A stretch of 49,787 bases of DNA from Lysobacter sp. (GCA_027306995.1 DAHUXS010000007.1:1-49787), one strand, 5' to 3'. Positions 1-11,599 are shown, counted from the stretch's first letter. Notes: a model not told the origin generated them from the sequence alone. Program-made: numbers and translations.

Positions 1-1567
1 CGGCGCATCGACCAGTCCGGTGGTGTTCGCGTCGACCACGACCAGCGTCTGCACCGTGAGCGGTTCAACAGTGACGATGCTGGCGGCGGGCGCCTGCGCG
101 CTGACCGCCAACCAGGCGGCGGATGCCAATTACCTGGCGGCCCCGCAGGTGGCGTTGAACGTGACCATCGCGGCGGCGGCCCCGGTGATCGGTTGGGTTG
201 GCGCGATCCACAAGACCCAGGGCGAGGCCGCATTCGACCTGCCGTTGCCGACCAGCAACAGCACGGGTGCTTTCACCTTCACCAGCAGCAATACCTCGGT
301 GGCGACGGTGAGCGGGCGCACGGTGACGATCGTCGGCAGCGGGACCGCCACGCTCACTGCGACGCAGGCAGCAACCGCGAACTACACCGCGGGATCGGCC
401 ACTGCGACCCTGACCGTCGATGCGCGTCCGGATCCGACCAAGGATCCTTCGGTGAGTGCAGGCCTGCAGGCGCAGGTCGATGCCAGCCTGCGCTTCGCCA
501 CGGCGCAGGAAGACAATGTGCGCGATCGCCTGCGCCAGCTGCGCACGGCCAAGGGCACGCCTGCCCACAACGGCTTGACCTTGAGCGTCGGTGGTCGTGG
601 CGGCATGGGCATGTCGTTGCCGGTCGGCCTGGGTGCAGCGGGTGGTGCGAGTGCCAATGGCATCAATGGTGGCTGGCTGGGCGGCAGCATCGTCTATGGT
701 CAGCGCAGTGGCATGCCGGGCCGCGAAGGGTATGACCTGCGCAGCGACGGCATCAGCTTCGGCATCGACCACGCATTCGGTGATTACGTCCTCGGCGCGG
801 CGCTCGGTAGCGGCTGGGGCAACACCGACTTCGACGATGGCCGTTCCAAGCAGGATGCCAAGCATCGTGCGTTCACCCTGTACGGCCTGTGGCGCGGCAG
901 CGAACACTGGTACGCCGAAGGCCTGATGGGTTGGGGCCAGCTCGACTTCGACCTGCAACGCTGGAGCACTGTCGCCAATGCCATGGCATCGGCACGTCGA
1001 AAGGGCGACCAGCAGTACGGTTCCTTCAGCATCGGCTACACGCAGCGCAACGACAGCTACGAGCTGACCGGCTATGGTCGCGTCGAAGGCAATCGCACCA
1101 CGCTGGATGCGTATCGTGAAAACGGGTTGGGGATCTATGACCTGACGTATCGGCGCCAGCGCATCGAGACCAGTCTCGCGGCCGTCGGCATCGAGGGCAG
1201 CTACCACGGCAAGCTTGGTCGCCATGCGATCCGTCCGTTTTGGTCGCTGGAATATCGCGATGCCCTGGGCGACGGCGGCAATGCGGCGATCAACTACGTG
1301 GTGCAGCCTTCGGCCAACGATTACCTGCTGGCCCTGCATGGCTATGCCGACCGGATGTGGGCGCTGGGTGGCGGCTTCGATCTCGAACTCGCGCGTGGCT
1401 GGCAGATGTCCTTCCAGTACCGTCGCGAGGAATACAACGGGCTCCGCAACAACGTGTTCGGCTTGCGCGTGGTATTCGGGCAGGGTGGGGGAACGCCGGC
1501 CTTCATGCTGACGCCGGCGCAGTACAAGGGCGTGGCGATCTATCCGCAGCCACAGCAACAGCCCTGA
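1..1567 (+). CDS. Autotransporter with Ig-like repeats, C-terminal part (5' end outside window)
   Basis: The frame is open from base 2 of the window, so the gene starts upstream. The visible 521 or so residues begin with two Ig-like (BIG-type) repeats about 85 residues apart, marked by TSVCTVSGSTVT and TSVATVSGRTVT, each ending in a Thr/Ala-rich strand. A linker (DPSVSAGLQAQVDASLRFA) leads to a roughly 280-residue region of alternating Gly/aromatic strands typical of a type V autotransporter beta-barrel in the outer membrane. The passenger would be exposed on the cell surface. The last clear barrel strand (NNVFGLRVVFGQG) is followed by a tail of about 25 residues rich in Pro and Gln rather than ending in Phe, which is unusual. 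The function of the passenger (adhesion is likely) cannot be read from this fragment. Confidence 0.85.
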   Translation, partial: GASTSPVVFASTTTSVCTVSGSTVTMLAAGACALTANQAADANYLAAPQVALNVTIAAAAPVIGWVGAIHKTQGEAAFDLPLPTSNSTGAFTFTSSNTSVATVSGRTVTIVGSGTATLTATQAATANYTAGSATATLTVDARPDPTKDPSVSAGLQAQVDASLRFATAQEDNVRDRLRQLRTAKGTPAHNGLTLSVGGRGGMGMSLPVGLGAAGGASANGINGGWLGGSIVYGQRSGMPGREGYDLRSDGISFGIDHAFGDYVLGAALGSGWGNTDFDDGRSKQDAKHRAFTLYGLWRGSEHWYAEGLMGWGQLDFDLQRWSTVANAMASARRKGDQQYGSFSIGYTQRNDSYELTGYGRVEGNRTTLDAYRENGLGIYDLTYRRQRIETSLAAVGIEGSYHGKLGRHAIRPFWSLEYRDALGDGGNAAINYVVQPSANDYLLALHGYADRMWALGGGFDLELARGWQMSFQYRREEYNGLRNNVFGLRVVFGQGGGTPAFMLTPAQYKGVAIYPQPQQQP

Positions 1568-1583
1568 GCCAGGGGTGAGGAAT

Positions 1584-1611
1584 GAAGAGGCCGCCTTCGG
1601 GCGGCTTCTTC
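1584..1611 (+). terminator. Rho-independent terminator after the autotransporter gene
   Basis: A perfect 12-bp stem (GAAGAGGCCGCC pairing with GGCGGCTTCTTC, one G-T pair) closes on a TTCG tetraloop and is followed by a T-rich stretch. It lies 17 bases after the stop codon and before the nadE promoter region. Confidence 0.85.
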
Positions 1612-1638
1612 ATTTCATGGCGTCACGCCGCGGCCCGC

Positions 1639-1644
1639 TACAAT
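1639..1644 (+). promoter_or_regulatory. Putative -10 box of nadE (TACAAT)
   Basis: TACAAT lies 26 bases upstream of the nadE ATG, just after the upstream terminator. No convincing -35 box is visible, as with most -10 boxes in this window. Confidence 0.4.
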
Positions 1645-1670
1645 TCCGGCGTATCCGCAGGAATCACGGC

Positions 1671-3302
1671 ATGGCGCTCCGCATCGCACTCGCCCAATTC
1701 GATTTTCCGGTCGGCGATGTCGCCGGCAACGCGCAACGCATCACCCGGATGATTGCCGAGGCACGCGATCTCCATCGCGCCGACATCGTGATGTTCCCGG
1801 AACTGGCGATCTCCGGTTATCCGCCGGAAGACCTGCTGTACCGGCCTTCGTTCCTGCGCGACTGCGAACTGGCTCTGGAGTCGGTGGCGCGGTCGGTCGA
1901 GGGCATCGTCGCCGTCGTGGGGTGGCCGCAGTCGGCAGGCGCGGTGGTCTACAACGCGGCCAGCGTGTTGCGAGGTGGTCGCGTCGAGCGCACCTATCGC
2001 AAGCGCGAATTGCCCAACTATGCGGTATTCGACGAGCGTCGTTATTTCGATGTCGATCCCGATCGCGACGATTGCGTGTTCGAGGTCGAGGGCGTGCCGG
2101 TGGGACTGGTGATCTGCGAGGACCTGTGGTTCCCGGAACCGATCGCCTCGACGGTCAAGGCGGGTGCGCAGCTGGTGCTGGTGCCGAATGCGTCGCCGTT
2201 CGAACGCGACAAGGCGGCGCAGCGCGATGCTCTGATGGCCGAGCGCAGTCGCGACAACGGCGTCGGCATCGCCTATCTCAACGTGGTCGGTGGCCAGGAT
2301 GCGCTTGTGTTCGATGGCGCTTCGGTGCTGGCTGATGGCGATGGCACCGTGCATCCGGCGGCGCAAGCCTTCGCGGAGCATTGGCTGGTAACGGATTACG
2401 ACGCCGCGACGCGCAAGTTCAGCCAGGTGCAATGGCCAGCCGAAACCGACGAGAGCCGCGAGAGCCAGGCGTGGCGGGCGATTGTTCGTGGCATCCGCGA
2501 TTACTGCGGCAAGAATGGCTTCAAGACCGCATGGCTGGGGTTGTCGGGCGGCATCGATTCGTCGCTGGTGCTGGCGCTTGCGGTCGATGCGCTGGGCGCG
2601 GACAACGTCACCGCGGTGCGGATGCCGTCGCGCTACACCGCCGGGCTTTCCAACGATCTCGCGCAGCAGCAGTGCGACGTGCTCGGCGTGCGCCTGCTGG
2701 CGTTGCCGATCGAGCAGCCATTCAAGGCCTATCTCGACACCTTGCACGAAGCGTTCACCGGCAAGGCGGTCGACGTCACCGAGGAGAACCTGCAATCGCG
2801 CATCCGCGGTGCGCTGATGATGGCGATGAGCAACAAGTTCGGCGGACTGCTGCTGACGACCGGCAACAAGAGCGAGTACGCGGTCGGTTACGCCACCATC
2901 TACGGTGACATGTGCGGCGGCTACGCGCCGATCAAGGATCTCTACAAGACCGAGATCTTCGCGCTGTCGCATTGGCGCAATGCCGCGACCGCGCGCGAGG
3001 AGATTCCGGTGGCGGTGATCGAGCGCCCGCCGAGTGCGGAATTGCGCGAGAACCAGAAGGACCAGGATTCGCTGCCACCCTATGACGTGCTCGATGCGAT
3101 CCTGTTGCGCTACGTCGACCAGGAACAGTCGCGCGACGAGATCGTTGCCGCCGGCTTCGATGCCGCGCTGGTCGACAAGGTGGTGCGACTGGTGCGCATC
3201 AGCGAGTGGAAGCGCCACCAGGCCGCGCCGGGGCCGAAGGTGTCGCGGCGCGCGTTCGGCAAGGAACGCCGTTACCCGATCAGCAACGGGTATCGCGGAT
3301 AG
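1671..3302 (+). CDS. nadE: Glutamine-dependent NAD+ synthetase
   Basis: Catalyses ATP-dependent amidation of nicotinate adenine dinucleotide to NAD+, using ammonia released from glutamine, in the cytoplasm. The 543-residue protein has an N-terminal nitrilase-fold glutaminase domain whose Glu-Lys-Cys triad is visible as E44 (FPELAISGY), K111 (KRELPNY) and C149 (LVICEDLWF). A C-terminal NAD synthetase domain carries the PP-loop SGGIDS (292-297), followed by TTGNKSEYAVGYATIYGD and ERPPSAELRENQKDQDSLPP. The length is typical of the bacterial two-domain enzyme. I chose the ATG at 1671 because AGGA sits 8 bases upstream and homology begins at MALRIALAQ; the open frame reaches further upstream but overlaps the promoter and terminator. 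Confidence 0.97.
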   Translation: MALRIALAQFDFPVGDVAGNAQRITRMIAEARDLHRADIVMFPELAISGYPPEDLLYRPSFLRDCELALESVARSVEGIVAVVGWPQSAGAVVYNAASVLRGGRVERTYRKRELPNYAVFDERRYFDVDPDRDDCVFEVEGVPVGLVICEDLWFPEPIASTVKAGAQLVLVPNASPFERDKAAQRDALMAERSRDNGVGIAYLNVVGGQDALVFDGASVLADGDGTVHPAAQAFAEHWLVTDYDAATRKFSQVQWPAETDESRESQAWRAIVRGIRDYCGKNGFKTAWLGLSGGIDSSLVLALAVDALGADNVTAVRMPSRYTAGLSNDLAQQQCDVLGVRLLALPIEQPFKAYLDTLHEAFTGKAVDVTEENLQSRIRGALMMAMSNKFGGLLLTTGNKSEYAVGYATIYGDMCGGYAPIKDLYKTEIFALSHWRNAATAREEIPVAVIERPPSAELRENQKDQDSLPPYDVLDAILLRYVDQEQSRDEIVAAGFDAALVDKVVRLVRISEWKRHQAAPGPKVSRRAFGKERRYPISNGYRG

Positions 3303-3310
3303 CCCCAACA

Positions 3311-3338
3311 AAAACGGGACCTGCAGGTCCCGTTTTTT
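3311..3338. terminator. Bidirectional terminator between nadE and bamD
   Basis: The palindrome ACGGGACC-TGCA-GGTCCCGT is flanked by AAAA on the left and TTTTTT on the right, so it forms a hairpin with a T tract on both strands. It sits between two converging genes and can serve both. Confidence 0.9.
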
Positions 3339-3359
3339 CATGCATCTATTCCTATTCGA

Positions 3360-4220
3360 TCAGTGGCGACCGATGGCCTCGTCGCCGCCGCGCGCGAACG
3401 GGTTCAGGCGATGGAAGATCGACGAATTCTTCGGCCAGCCACCCTTGAGCCAGGGATGGTTGGGATCGTTCTGGGCCAGCACGCGCTTGGCGTCATCCGC
3501 CAGCGTCTGGTTGCCAAGGCGCGTATAGGCTTCGGCCAGCACCGCGACGGCATCGTTCTGGTATTCGCTCTGCGGGTAGGTTTCCAGCAGGTACTTGGCG
3601 CGATCGGCCGCGCCGACCCAGGCGTCGCGGCGCAGGTAATAGACTGCGGTGCCGAGTTCGAAACGGGCGAACTGTTCGCGCAGGTAGATCATGCGCTGGC
3701 GCGAGTCGCCGGCGTAGCGGCTGTTGGGGAAGCGTTCGACGATCAGGCCGAAATCGTTGTACGCCTGCATCGGCGCGGCGAGGTCGCGCTGGCTCATGTC
3801 GAGGTCGAACACGTGCTGCAGGAACACCGCGTTGCGCGACTGGTTGGCCAGGCCGCGCAGGTAGTACATGTACGGCACGTTGCGGTTGGTCGGGTAGGTG
3901 CGCAGGAAGCGGTCGATCGAGGAGATCGCGTCGTCGTTGTTGTTCGACTTGTACTGCGCGTAGGCCATTTCCATCAGCGCCTGTTCGGCGTACGGGCCGT
4001 ACGGGTACTGCGCGATGAGGCGCTTGAAGTCCTCTTCGGCGTTGCCGTAGCTGCCGCTCATGATCTGGTCGTGCGCTTTCTCGTAGATCGTCGCGACGGG
4101 CTGGCCCTCGACATCCTTGCCCTTCTTGGATTTGCCGAACGATTTGCAGCCGGTCATGGCCACGGTGATGGCCAGCAGGAGCACGATGGCCGGGGAGATG
4201 GAGCGCAGGCGTGGGGTCAT
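3360..4220 (-). CDS. bamD: Outer-membrane assembly lipoprotein BamD
   Basis: BamD is the essential lipoprotein of the BAM complex that inserts beta-barrel proteins into the outer membrane. The 286-residue protein has a lipoprotein signal peptide with the lipobox MTGC (Cys25), a short charged linker, then about five TPR units (for example AEEDFKRLIAQYPYGPYAEQ and AISSIDRFLRTYPTNRNV), as in the family. It is transcribed divergently from rluD, the arrangement known from E. coli. The start at 4220 gives a proper signal peptide; the longer open frame upstream is antisense to rluD and is rejected. The BAM machine would serve the autotransporter and TonB-dependent receptors encoded in this window. 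Confidence 0.95.
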   Translation of the reverse strand: MTPRLRSISPAIVLLLAITVAMTGCKSFGKSKKGKDVEGQPVATIYEKAHDQIMSGSYGNAEEDFKRLIAQYPYGPYAEQALMEMAYAQYKSNNNDDAISSIDRFLRTYPTNRNVPYMYYLRGLANQSRNAVFLQHVFDLDMSQRDLAAPMQAYNDFGLIVERFPNSRYAGDSRQRMIYLREQFARFELGTAVYYLRRDAWVGAADRAKYLLETYPQSEYQNDAVAVLAEAYTRLGNQTLADDAKRVLAQNDPNHPWLKGGWPKNSSIFHRLNPFARGGDEAIGRH

Positions 4221-4255
4221 GGATCGCAGGCAGGACGCCGGGAAAGCGGAACCGC

Positions 4256-4262
4256 GATAATA
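4256..4262. promoter_or_regulatory. AT-rich -10-like box in the bamD/rluD divergent gap
   Basis: GATAAT on the plus strand (4256-4261) reads as TATTAT on the minus strand (4262-4257). It is the only -10-like sequence in the 73-bp divergent gap and could serve rluD, bamD or both. No good -35 box is seen on either side. Confidence 0.3.
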
Positions 4263-4293
4263 CCCCAGCCGATCCGGCGGCCCTGCCGTCCGG

Positions 4294-5325
4294 ATGAACG
4301 CCACCCGACTCATCTGGCCTGCCGTGACCGATTCCGCATCCAACCCCGATTCCGAAACCCTCGTCGCCAGCGTCCCCAACGCGATGGCCGGCAAACGCCT
4401 GGACGCCACCCTGGCCGAACTGTTCCCCCAGTATTCGCGGGCGCGGCTGACCGCCTGGCTCAAATCCGGCGAGGTCAGCGTGGACGGGGTGCGCGACTTG
4501 CGTCCGCGCGACATCCTGCGCGGTGGCGAGGTGATCTCCCTGGCCGTGGTGCACGAAACCCAGACCCACGCCGAGCCGCAGGACATCCCGCTGACCATCC
4601 TCCATGAGGACGCCGACCTGTTCGTGATCGACAAGCCGGCCGGCCTGGTGGTGCATCCGGGCGCCGGCAATCCCGACGGCACCCTGGTCAACGCGCTGCT
4701 GTACCGCGATCCGTCATTGGCGGCGCTGCCGCGCGCGGGCGTGGTCCATCGCCTCGACAAGGACACCTCGGGGGTGATGGTGGTGGCGCGGACCTTGCCG
4801 GCGCAGACCAAGCTGGTGGAGATGCTGGCGGCGCGCGACGTCCACCGCCAATACCTCGCCGTGGTGGTCGGGGCATTGGTCTCGGGTGGAACCGCGAACG
4901 CGGCGATCGATCGCCACCCGCGCGATCGCCTGCGCATGGCCGTGCGCGAGGACGGCCGTGACGCGGTGACGCACTTCCGCCTGCGCGAACGCTTCCGCGC
5001 GCATACCGCGCTGGAATGCCGGCTCGAGACCGGGCGCACGCACCAGATCCGCGTCCACATGCAGCACCTCAAGCACCCCATCCTCGGCGATCCGCTGTAC
5101 GGCGGATCGTTGCGCCTGCCCAAGGGCGCGAGCGAAGAACTGGCCACGACGCTGCGTGGCTTCAAGCGCCAGGCCCTGCACGCGGAGGTGCTTGAGTTCG
5201 CGCATCCGACGACCGGCGAGATGGTGCGCTGCCAGGCCGAAGTGCCGGCCGACATGCGCGGCCTGATGCAGGCGCTTCGTGACGATGCGCGCGCCCACGA
5301 AGAAGCGAACAGCGGCCGCCGATGA
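4294..5325 (+). CDS. rluD: 23S rRNA pseudouridine synthase RluD
   Basis: Makes pseudouridines in helix 69 of 23S rRNA (positions 1911, 1915 and 1917 in E. coli). The 343-residue protein has an N-terminal S4 RNA-binding domain (about 30-90: [30 protein letters not shown]) and the RluA-family catalytic domain with the motif HRLDKDTSG, whose first Asp (D155) is the expected nucleophile, and [13 protein letters not shown] further on. The ATG at 4294 has no clear ribosome-binding site; GTG at 4324 (MTDSASNPD...) is an equally plausible start. The stop overlaps the ATG of pgeF (ATGA), indicating coupling. Confidence 0.93.
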   Translation: MNATRLIWPAVTDSASNPDSETLVASVPNAMAGKRLDATLAELFPQYSRARLTAWLKSGEVSVDGVRDLRPRDILRGGEVISLAVVHETQTHAEPQDIPLTILHEDADLFVIDKPAGLVVHPGAGNPDGTLVNALLYRDPSLAALPRAGVVHRLDKDTSGVMVVARTLPAQTKLVEMLAARDVHRQYLAVVVGALVSGGTANAAIDRHPRDRLRMAVREDGRDAVTHFRLRERFRAHTALECRLETGRTHQIRVHMQHLKHPILGDPLYGGSLRLPKGASEELATTLRGFKRQALHAEVLEFAHPTTGEMVRCQAEVPADMRGLMQALRDDARAHEEANSGRR

Positions 5326-6092
5326 GCGCCTGGCTCGATGCCGATTGGCCAGCGCCGCCGCGCGTCCGCGCGCTGACGACGACGCGCCACGGACTCGGCG
5401 TGTCGCAGTCGCCGTTCGATCATCTCAACCTCGGCTTGCGCAATGGCGACGCCGTTGAATCGGCGCTGGAGAATCGCCGATTGCTGGAACGCGCGCTGGA
5501 GCTACCGTCATTGCCACGCTGGTTGCGCCAGGTGCACGGACTTGATGTGGTGCGCTTCGATGACGCAATTGCCGATGCAGCCGTTGCCGATTCGGAGCGG
5601 CAGGCCGATGCTTCGGTGACGTCGACGCCCGGCATCGTGCTCGCCATCCTCACCGCCGATTGCCTGCCAATGGTGGTGGCTGCGCGCGATGGCAGCGAAG
5701 TCGCGGCAACGCATGCTGGCTGGAAAGGGCTTGCCGGTGGCGTGCTGGAAGCGACGATCGGCTCGATGCAGACAGCCCCCGGCGATTGCATTGCCTGGCT
5801 GGGACCGGCGGCGGGGCCGCAGGTCTACGAGATCGGCGAGGAAGTGCGTGACGCGTTCCTCGCCCATGATCGCCGCGCCGACCGTCGTGTCGAATCCGCT
5901 TTCGTGGCGACGCGCCCCGGTCACTGGCTGGTCGATCTCTACGCGCTCGCGCGCCAGCGCCTGGCCGATGCCGGTGTCCATGACGTGTACGGCGGCACGC
6001 ACTGCACGATCACCGAGTCCTCTTCATTTTTCTCGCATCGCCGCGACCGCAACAGTGGACGCATGGCGACGCTCGCATGGATCGAACCTTGA
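5322..6092 (+). CDS. pgeF: Peptidoglycan editing factor / laccase-domain protein
   Basis: This is the YfiH/DUF152 family. Members were annotated as polyphenol oxidases; the E. coli protein limits misincorporation of amino acids into peptidoglycan precursors, and relatives act on purine nucleosides. The 256-residue protein shows the conserved metal-site residues H72 (LRQVHG), C114 (TADCLP) and H131 (THAGWKG), and the family signature [19 protein letters not shown] near the C-terminus. It starts inside the rluD stop codon, the same order as rluD-yfiH in E. coli, and its last 16 bases overlap the next gene. Confidence 0.92.
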   Translation: MSAWLDADWPAPPRVRALTTTRHGLGVSQSPFDHLNLGLRNGDAVESALENRRLLERALELPSLPRWLRQVHGLDVVRFDDAIADAAVADSERQADASVTSTPGIVLAILTADCLPMVVAARDGSEVAATHAGWKGLAGGVLEATIGSMQTAPGDCIAWLGPAAGPQVYEIGEEVRDAFLAHDRRADRRVESAFVATRPGHWLVDLYALARQRLADAGVHDVYGGTHCTITESSSFFSHRRDRNSGRMATLAWIEP

Positions 6093-6670
6093 GCATCACC
6101 CTGTTCCAGCGCCTGCTTGGCGCCGAGTTCTTCCACCTCGCGCCCGCCATCAAGGCATTGCATGGTCGCCACGGCGAATTCCGCTATGCCGGGACCGCCA
6201 GCGTTCGTCGTGGACGCGGCCTGCCCAAGGCGTTGTTGGCGCGCATCGCGCGCTTGCCGCCGGCGATGGAGGACGCGCCGATCGCGATCCGTTTCAATGC
6301 GAGCCCGGAAAGCGAATCGTGGCAGCGCCGTTTCGGCAGTGCATCGATGCAGACACGATTGCAGGCTCGCGATGGCCTGCTGAAGGAACGCCTGGGCCCT
6401 TGCACGTTCGACTACCGCCTGGTGCGCGTCGGCAAGGAACTGGCGTGGACGGTGGAGCGCGCGCGAGTGCTTGGCATGGTCCCGTTGCCGGCAAAACTGT
6501 TCGATGGCGTGCGCTGCCGCGAATCGCAGGATGACGCCGGTCGCTACTGCTTCTTCGTCGAGGCGAGGTTGCCGGTGTTCGGCCTGCTGATCCGCTACGA
6601 GGGCTGGCTGGAGCCGGACGATGGCGCAGACAAGGCCGCGATCAGCGCGGCATCAGGCCGAATTGCTTGA
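6077..6670 (+). CDS. DUF4166 domain protein
   Basis: The 197-residue protein matches the DUF4166 family as I recall it: an N-terminal LGAEFFHLAPAIKALH segment, then repeated beta strands ending in FVEARLPVFGLLIRYEGWLE. In other bacteria this domain is often fused to the C-terminus of a saccharopine-dehydrogenase-like or epimerase-like protein; here it stands alone. The biochemical role is unknown. It begins within pgeF (16-base overlap), so it probably belongs to the rluD-pgeF transcript, and its 3' end overlaps the converging yidB-like gene by 29 bases, which gives it a short Ala/Ser-rich tail. Confidence 0.7.
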   Translation: MDRTLSITLFQRLLGAEFFHLAPAIKALHGRHGEFRYAGTASVRRGRGLPKALLARIARLPPAMEDAPIAIRFNASPESESWQRRFGSASMQTRLQARDGLLKERLGPCTFDYRLVRVGKELAWTVERARVLGMVPLPAKLFDGVRCRESQDDAGRYCFFVEARLPVFGLLIRYEGWLEPDDGADKAAISAASGRIA

Positions 6671-7403
6671 GCCAGGGATCGAGTTGGCCGCTCCACCACG
6701 CGTAGTAGCCGACGCCAGCGATCACGACGATGATGATGAGCCACACCAGCCAACCCATGCCGCGCTGCTTGCTTGCCGACGGCCGGTAGTAGGGCTGACG
6801 GTCGGCACGGGGATCGGCGGCGAATCCGGCGGATGAATTGATTGCCGGCGAGGCGAACGCGGCGGCCATCTCTTCGGCGCGGCTCGGAGGCGTTTTCGGG
6901 ACCGAATTCGGCGAACGCAGCGACGACGATTGCGGTGCGATTGTCGTCGGCGCGATCGGCGTCGGCATTTCGGCCACCGAAGACTCGACCGTTTCGACGA
7001 CGGGTTCATTGGCGGCGGTGGATTCGTATGCGCGCGCTGGCGCGACATTCCCGGGCAAACGTCCATTCGGGGTGAGTTCGCCCACGATGCGCGGCAGCAC
7101 GCCTGCAATGGCGGCGGACAAGGTGGCGCGGCTGGTGCCGAGACGGGTACTCCAGTCGTTGAGCAGGCCCTGGCCGAACACGGTGCCGACGTCGCCGGCA
7201 TTCAGTGCACGGCCATTGCGCGGGTTGCCGAGCCATGACGTGACCATGTCGCCGTGGCCCTGTTCGCGGAACCCTTCGACGAAGCCGCCGAAGCCGCCGC
7301 GTCGATCATTGAAAATGTAGCCGACCAGCAGGCCGAACAACTCTGGGCTGCGATCGCCCAATCCATAACGGTCGGACAAATCATTGACGACGGCATCGAA
7401 CAT
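6642..7403 (-). CDS. YidB/DUF937-like protein with C-terminal membrane anchor
   Basis: The first 130 or so residues (MFDAVVNDLSDRYGLGD onward; GHGDMVTSWLGNPRNG; GLLNDWSTRLGTS; AAIAGVLPRIVGELTPNG) match the YidB/DUF937 family of small helical proteins of unknown function. Unlike the roughly 130-residue E. coli YidB, this 253-residue protein continues with a low-complexity Ser/Pro/Thr linker and a single hydrophobic helix near residues 216-237 (WLVWLIIIVVIAG), leaving only 16 residues after it, a tail-anchored layout. The ATG at 7403 is preceded by GGAGAG 8 bases upstream. Its 3' end overlaps the converging DUF4166 gene. Confidence 0.75.
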   Translation of the reverse strand: MFDAVVNDLSDRYGLGDRSPELFGLLVGYIFNDRRGGFGGFVEGFREQGHGDMVTSWLGNPRNGRALNAGDVGTVFGQGLLNDWSTRLGTSRATLSAAIAGVLPRIVGELTPNGRLPGNVAPARAYESTAANEPVVETVESSVAEMPTPIAPTTIAPQSSSLRSPNSVPKTPPSRAEEMAAAFASPAINSSAGFAADPRADRQPYYRPSASKQRGMGWLVWLIIIVVIAGVGYYAWWSGQLDPWLKQFGLMPR

Positions 7404-7541
7404 CGGGGGCTCTCCGGTTGAGCGGCGCCCCCTGCACCACATGGTTTGAATATGAATGTTATGCGTCGATGCTAACGGTCGTCGTGGATGTGTTCCTAAA
7501 CGGCGTCGGAACAGAAAGTGAATACGCAGGGATACAAGGGC

Positions 7542-8858
7542 TCAACGCGACGTCTGCGCAAGTCGATGCATCAGGATCGCAGCGCGTTTGGCCTGTCGCT
7601 TGATGGAATCGAGATCGGCGGTTTCGCCAGGCGCATGGCTGCCCGATCCCGACACGCCCATGCCGATCAAGCCATCGGTGTCCGCGGCGACGAACGAGAT
7701 GTCCCCGGCACCGCGCTTGAGCGGATCGAGTTCGGCCATCGCCGGCAGGCCGAGATCGCGGTTCACGTCGTTGAGTTTCGCCAGCAGAACGCGATTGCCC
7801 GCAGTCGGTGCCATCGGCGGGTAGTGCTCCTCGATCTCGATCGTGGCGTTGGTCTTCGGCAGGTGGCGGGCGACGATCGCCTGCATCTTTTCCCGCACTC
7901 GTTTGGTCTGCTCGACACTGAGCGTGCGGAAATCGCCGCGCGCGATCGCGGCCGGCGGGATGATGTTGTCCTTGCCACTGGCGCTGACGCGCGATTTGCT
8001 GGCATCGAACGCCGCTTCCTGGCCGCCACCGACCAGGCCGACGTTGAAGGTGAGATTGGGTTCCGGCAGTTCGCTGCGGAATGCGGCGATGATCCGCGCG
8101 AGCTCGAAGATCGCGCCGTCGCCCTGCGATTCCGAAAAGATCCCCGAACTGTGGCCGGACTTGCCGCTCACGGTGAGCGTCCAGATATTCGACGAGCGCC
8201 GCGCGATCGAACCGATGTCGCGTCCGTCCTGCTGCGAGAGATTCTCGAAGTCGAGCGCGACGTCGGCGCGCTTGCCGGCGGCGATCAGGTCGGCACGCGC
8301 GATGTCCAACGGACTGCCGACATCTTCCTCGTCGCCGGTCAGAACCACTTCGATATCGGCATCGCGCAGGCTGCCGGCGGCCTGCATCGCGCGCAGCGCG
8401 GCGAGGATCACCACGTCGCCGCCCTTGTCGTCGCCCACGCCCGGGCCGACGCCACGTTCGCCTTCGCGCTTGAAGCCCTTGAACGGACTGTCGGCCTCGA
8501 ACACGGTATCGAGGTGGCCGATCAGCAGGATCCGCTTGCTCTTGCCGGAGCCGACGTGGGTGGCGATCAGGTGACCGGCGCGCTTCGTCTGCGTCATCGG
8601 CTTCCATTGCACGCGGAACCCCAATGCCTCGAATTCGGGCTTGAGCATTCGCGCGATCGCTTCCACGCCGGCCAGGTAGTAGGTGCCGCTGTTCTGTTCG
8701 ACCAGCCGCGCGAGCAGGGCGATGTCGTTCTCGTAGCCGGCGTCGACCGCGGCCGAGATCTTCCGTTCCTGCGGGGAGAGTCCATCCGCTGCCCACGCGG
8801 GACCGGCCAACAACAGGCAGGAAATCGCGGCGCAGGCGAGGCGGTTGATCGATGGCAT
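7542..8858 (-). CDS. Secreted M20 family metallopeptidase (carboxypeptidase G2-like)
   Basis: An exported zinc peptidase predicted to remove amino acids from peptides or acylated amino acids in the periplasm or outside the cell. The 438-residue protein has a signal peptide (LLLAGPAWA) and the M20 metal-site motifs in order: H115-x-D117 (GHLDTVF), D143 (VGDDKGG), E177-E178 (TGDEEDVGS), and a late His in GSGSHAPGE. The central insert (SGKSGHSSGIFSESQGDGA) is the dimerisation domain with its conserved His. Length fits the CPG2/M20 group. The substrate cannot be predicted. It is divergent from clpB and lies 138 bases upstream of the yidB-like gene on the same strand. Confidence 0.9.
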   Translation of the reverse strand: MPSINRLACAAISCLLLAGPAWAADGLSPQERKISAAVDAGYENDIALLARLVEQNSGTYYLAGVEAIARMLKPEFEALGFRVQWKPMTQTKRAGHLIATHVGSGKSKRILLIGHLDTVFEADSPFKGFKREGERGVGPGVGDDKGGDVVILAALRAMQAAGSLRDADIEVVLTGDEEDVGSPLDIARADLIAAGKRADVALDFENLSQQDGRDIGSIARRSSNIWTLTVSGKSGHSSGIFSESQGDGAIFELARIIAAFRSELPEPNLTFNVGLVGGGQEAAFDASKSRVSASGKDNIIPPAAIARGDFRTLSVEQTKRVREKMQAIVARHLPKTNATIEIEEHYPPMAPTAGNRVLLAKLNDVNRDLGLPAMAELDPLKRGAGDISFVAADTDGLIGMGVSGSGSHAPGETADLDSIKRQAKRAAILMHRLAQTSR

Positions 8859-8923
8859 GTGGGCGTGCTCCAGCGGAGATGAGTCGACGATAACTCAGGC
8901 GCCGAACAGGCACGCAGTCGTGC

Positions 8924-8951
8924 CTTGAGAACGCGGGCAAAAGCCACATTT
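8924..8951 (+). promoter_or_regulatory. Sigma-32-type heat-shock promoter of clpB
   Basis: CTTGAGA (8924-8930), a 13-base spacer and CCACATTT (8944-8951) match the sigma-32 consensus CTTGAAA-N13/14-CCCCATnT at most positions. It lies about 50 bases upstream of the clpB start, where a heat-shock promoter is expected. Confidence 0.7.
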
Positions 8952-8999
8952 CAGGCGTATTGTTGGCCGTCACGCAGGCGGCCCTTCCAAGGATCTCCC

Positions 9000-11588
<2,589 letters not shown>

Positions 11589-11599
11589 TCGCACAAAAA

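Noticed and set aside
1575-1670. N-terminal extension of NadE by 32 residues
   Set aside because: It overlaps the upstream terminator and the -10 box and is absent from the family; the start at 1671 has a ribosome-binding site.
3360-5423. A 687-residue minus-strand open frame covering bamD and extending through rluD
   Set aside because: Only the part from 4220 has a start, lipobox and BamD homology; the rest is antisense to rluD and has the biased composition of a high-GC shadow frame.
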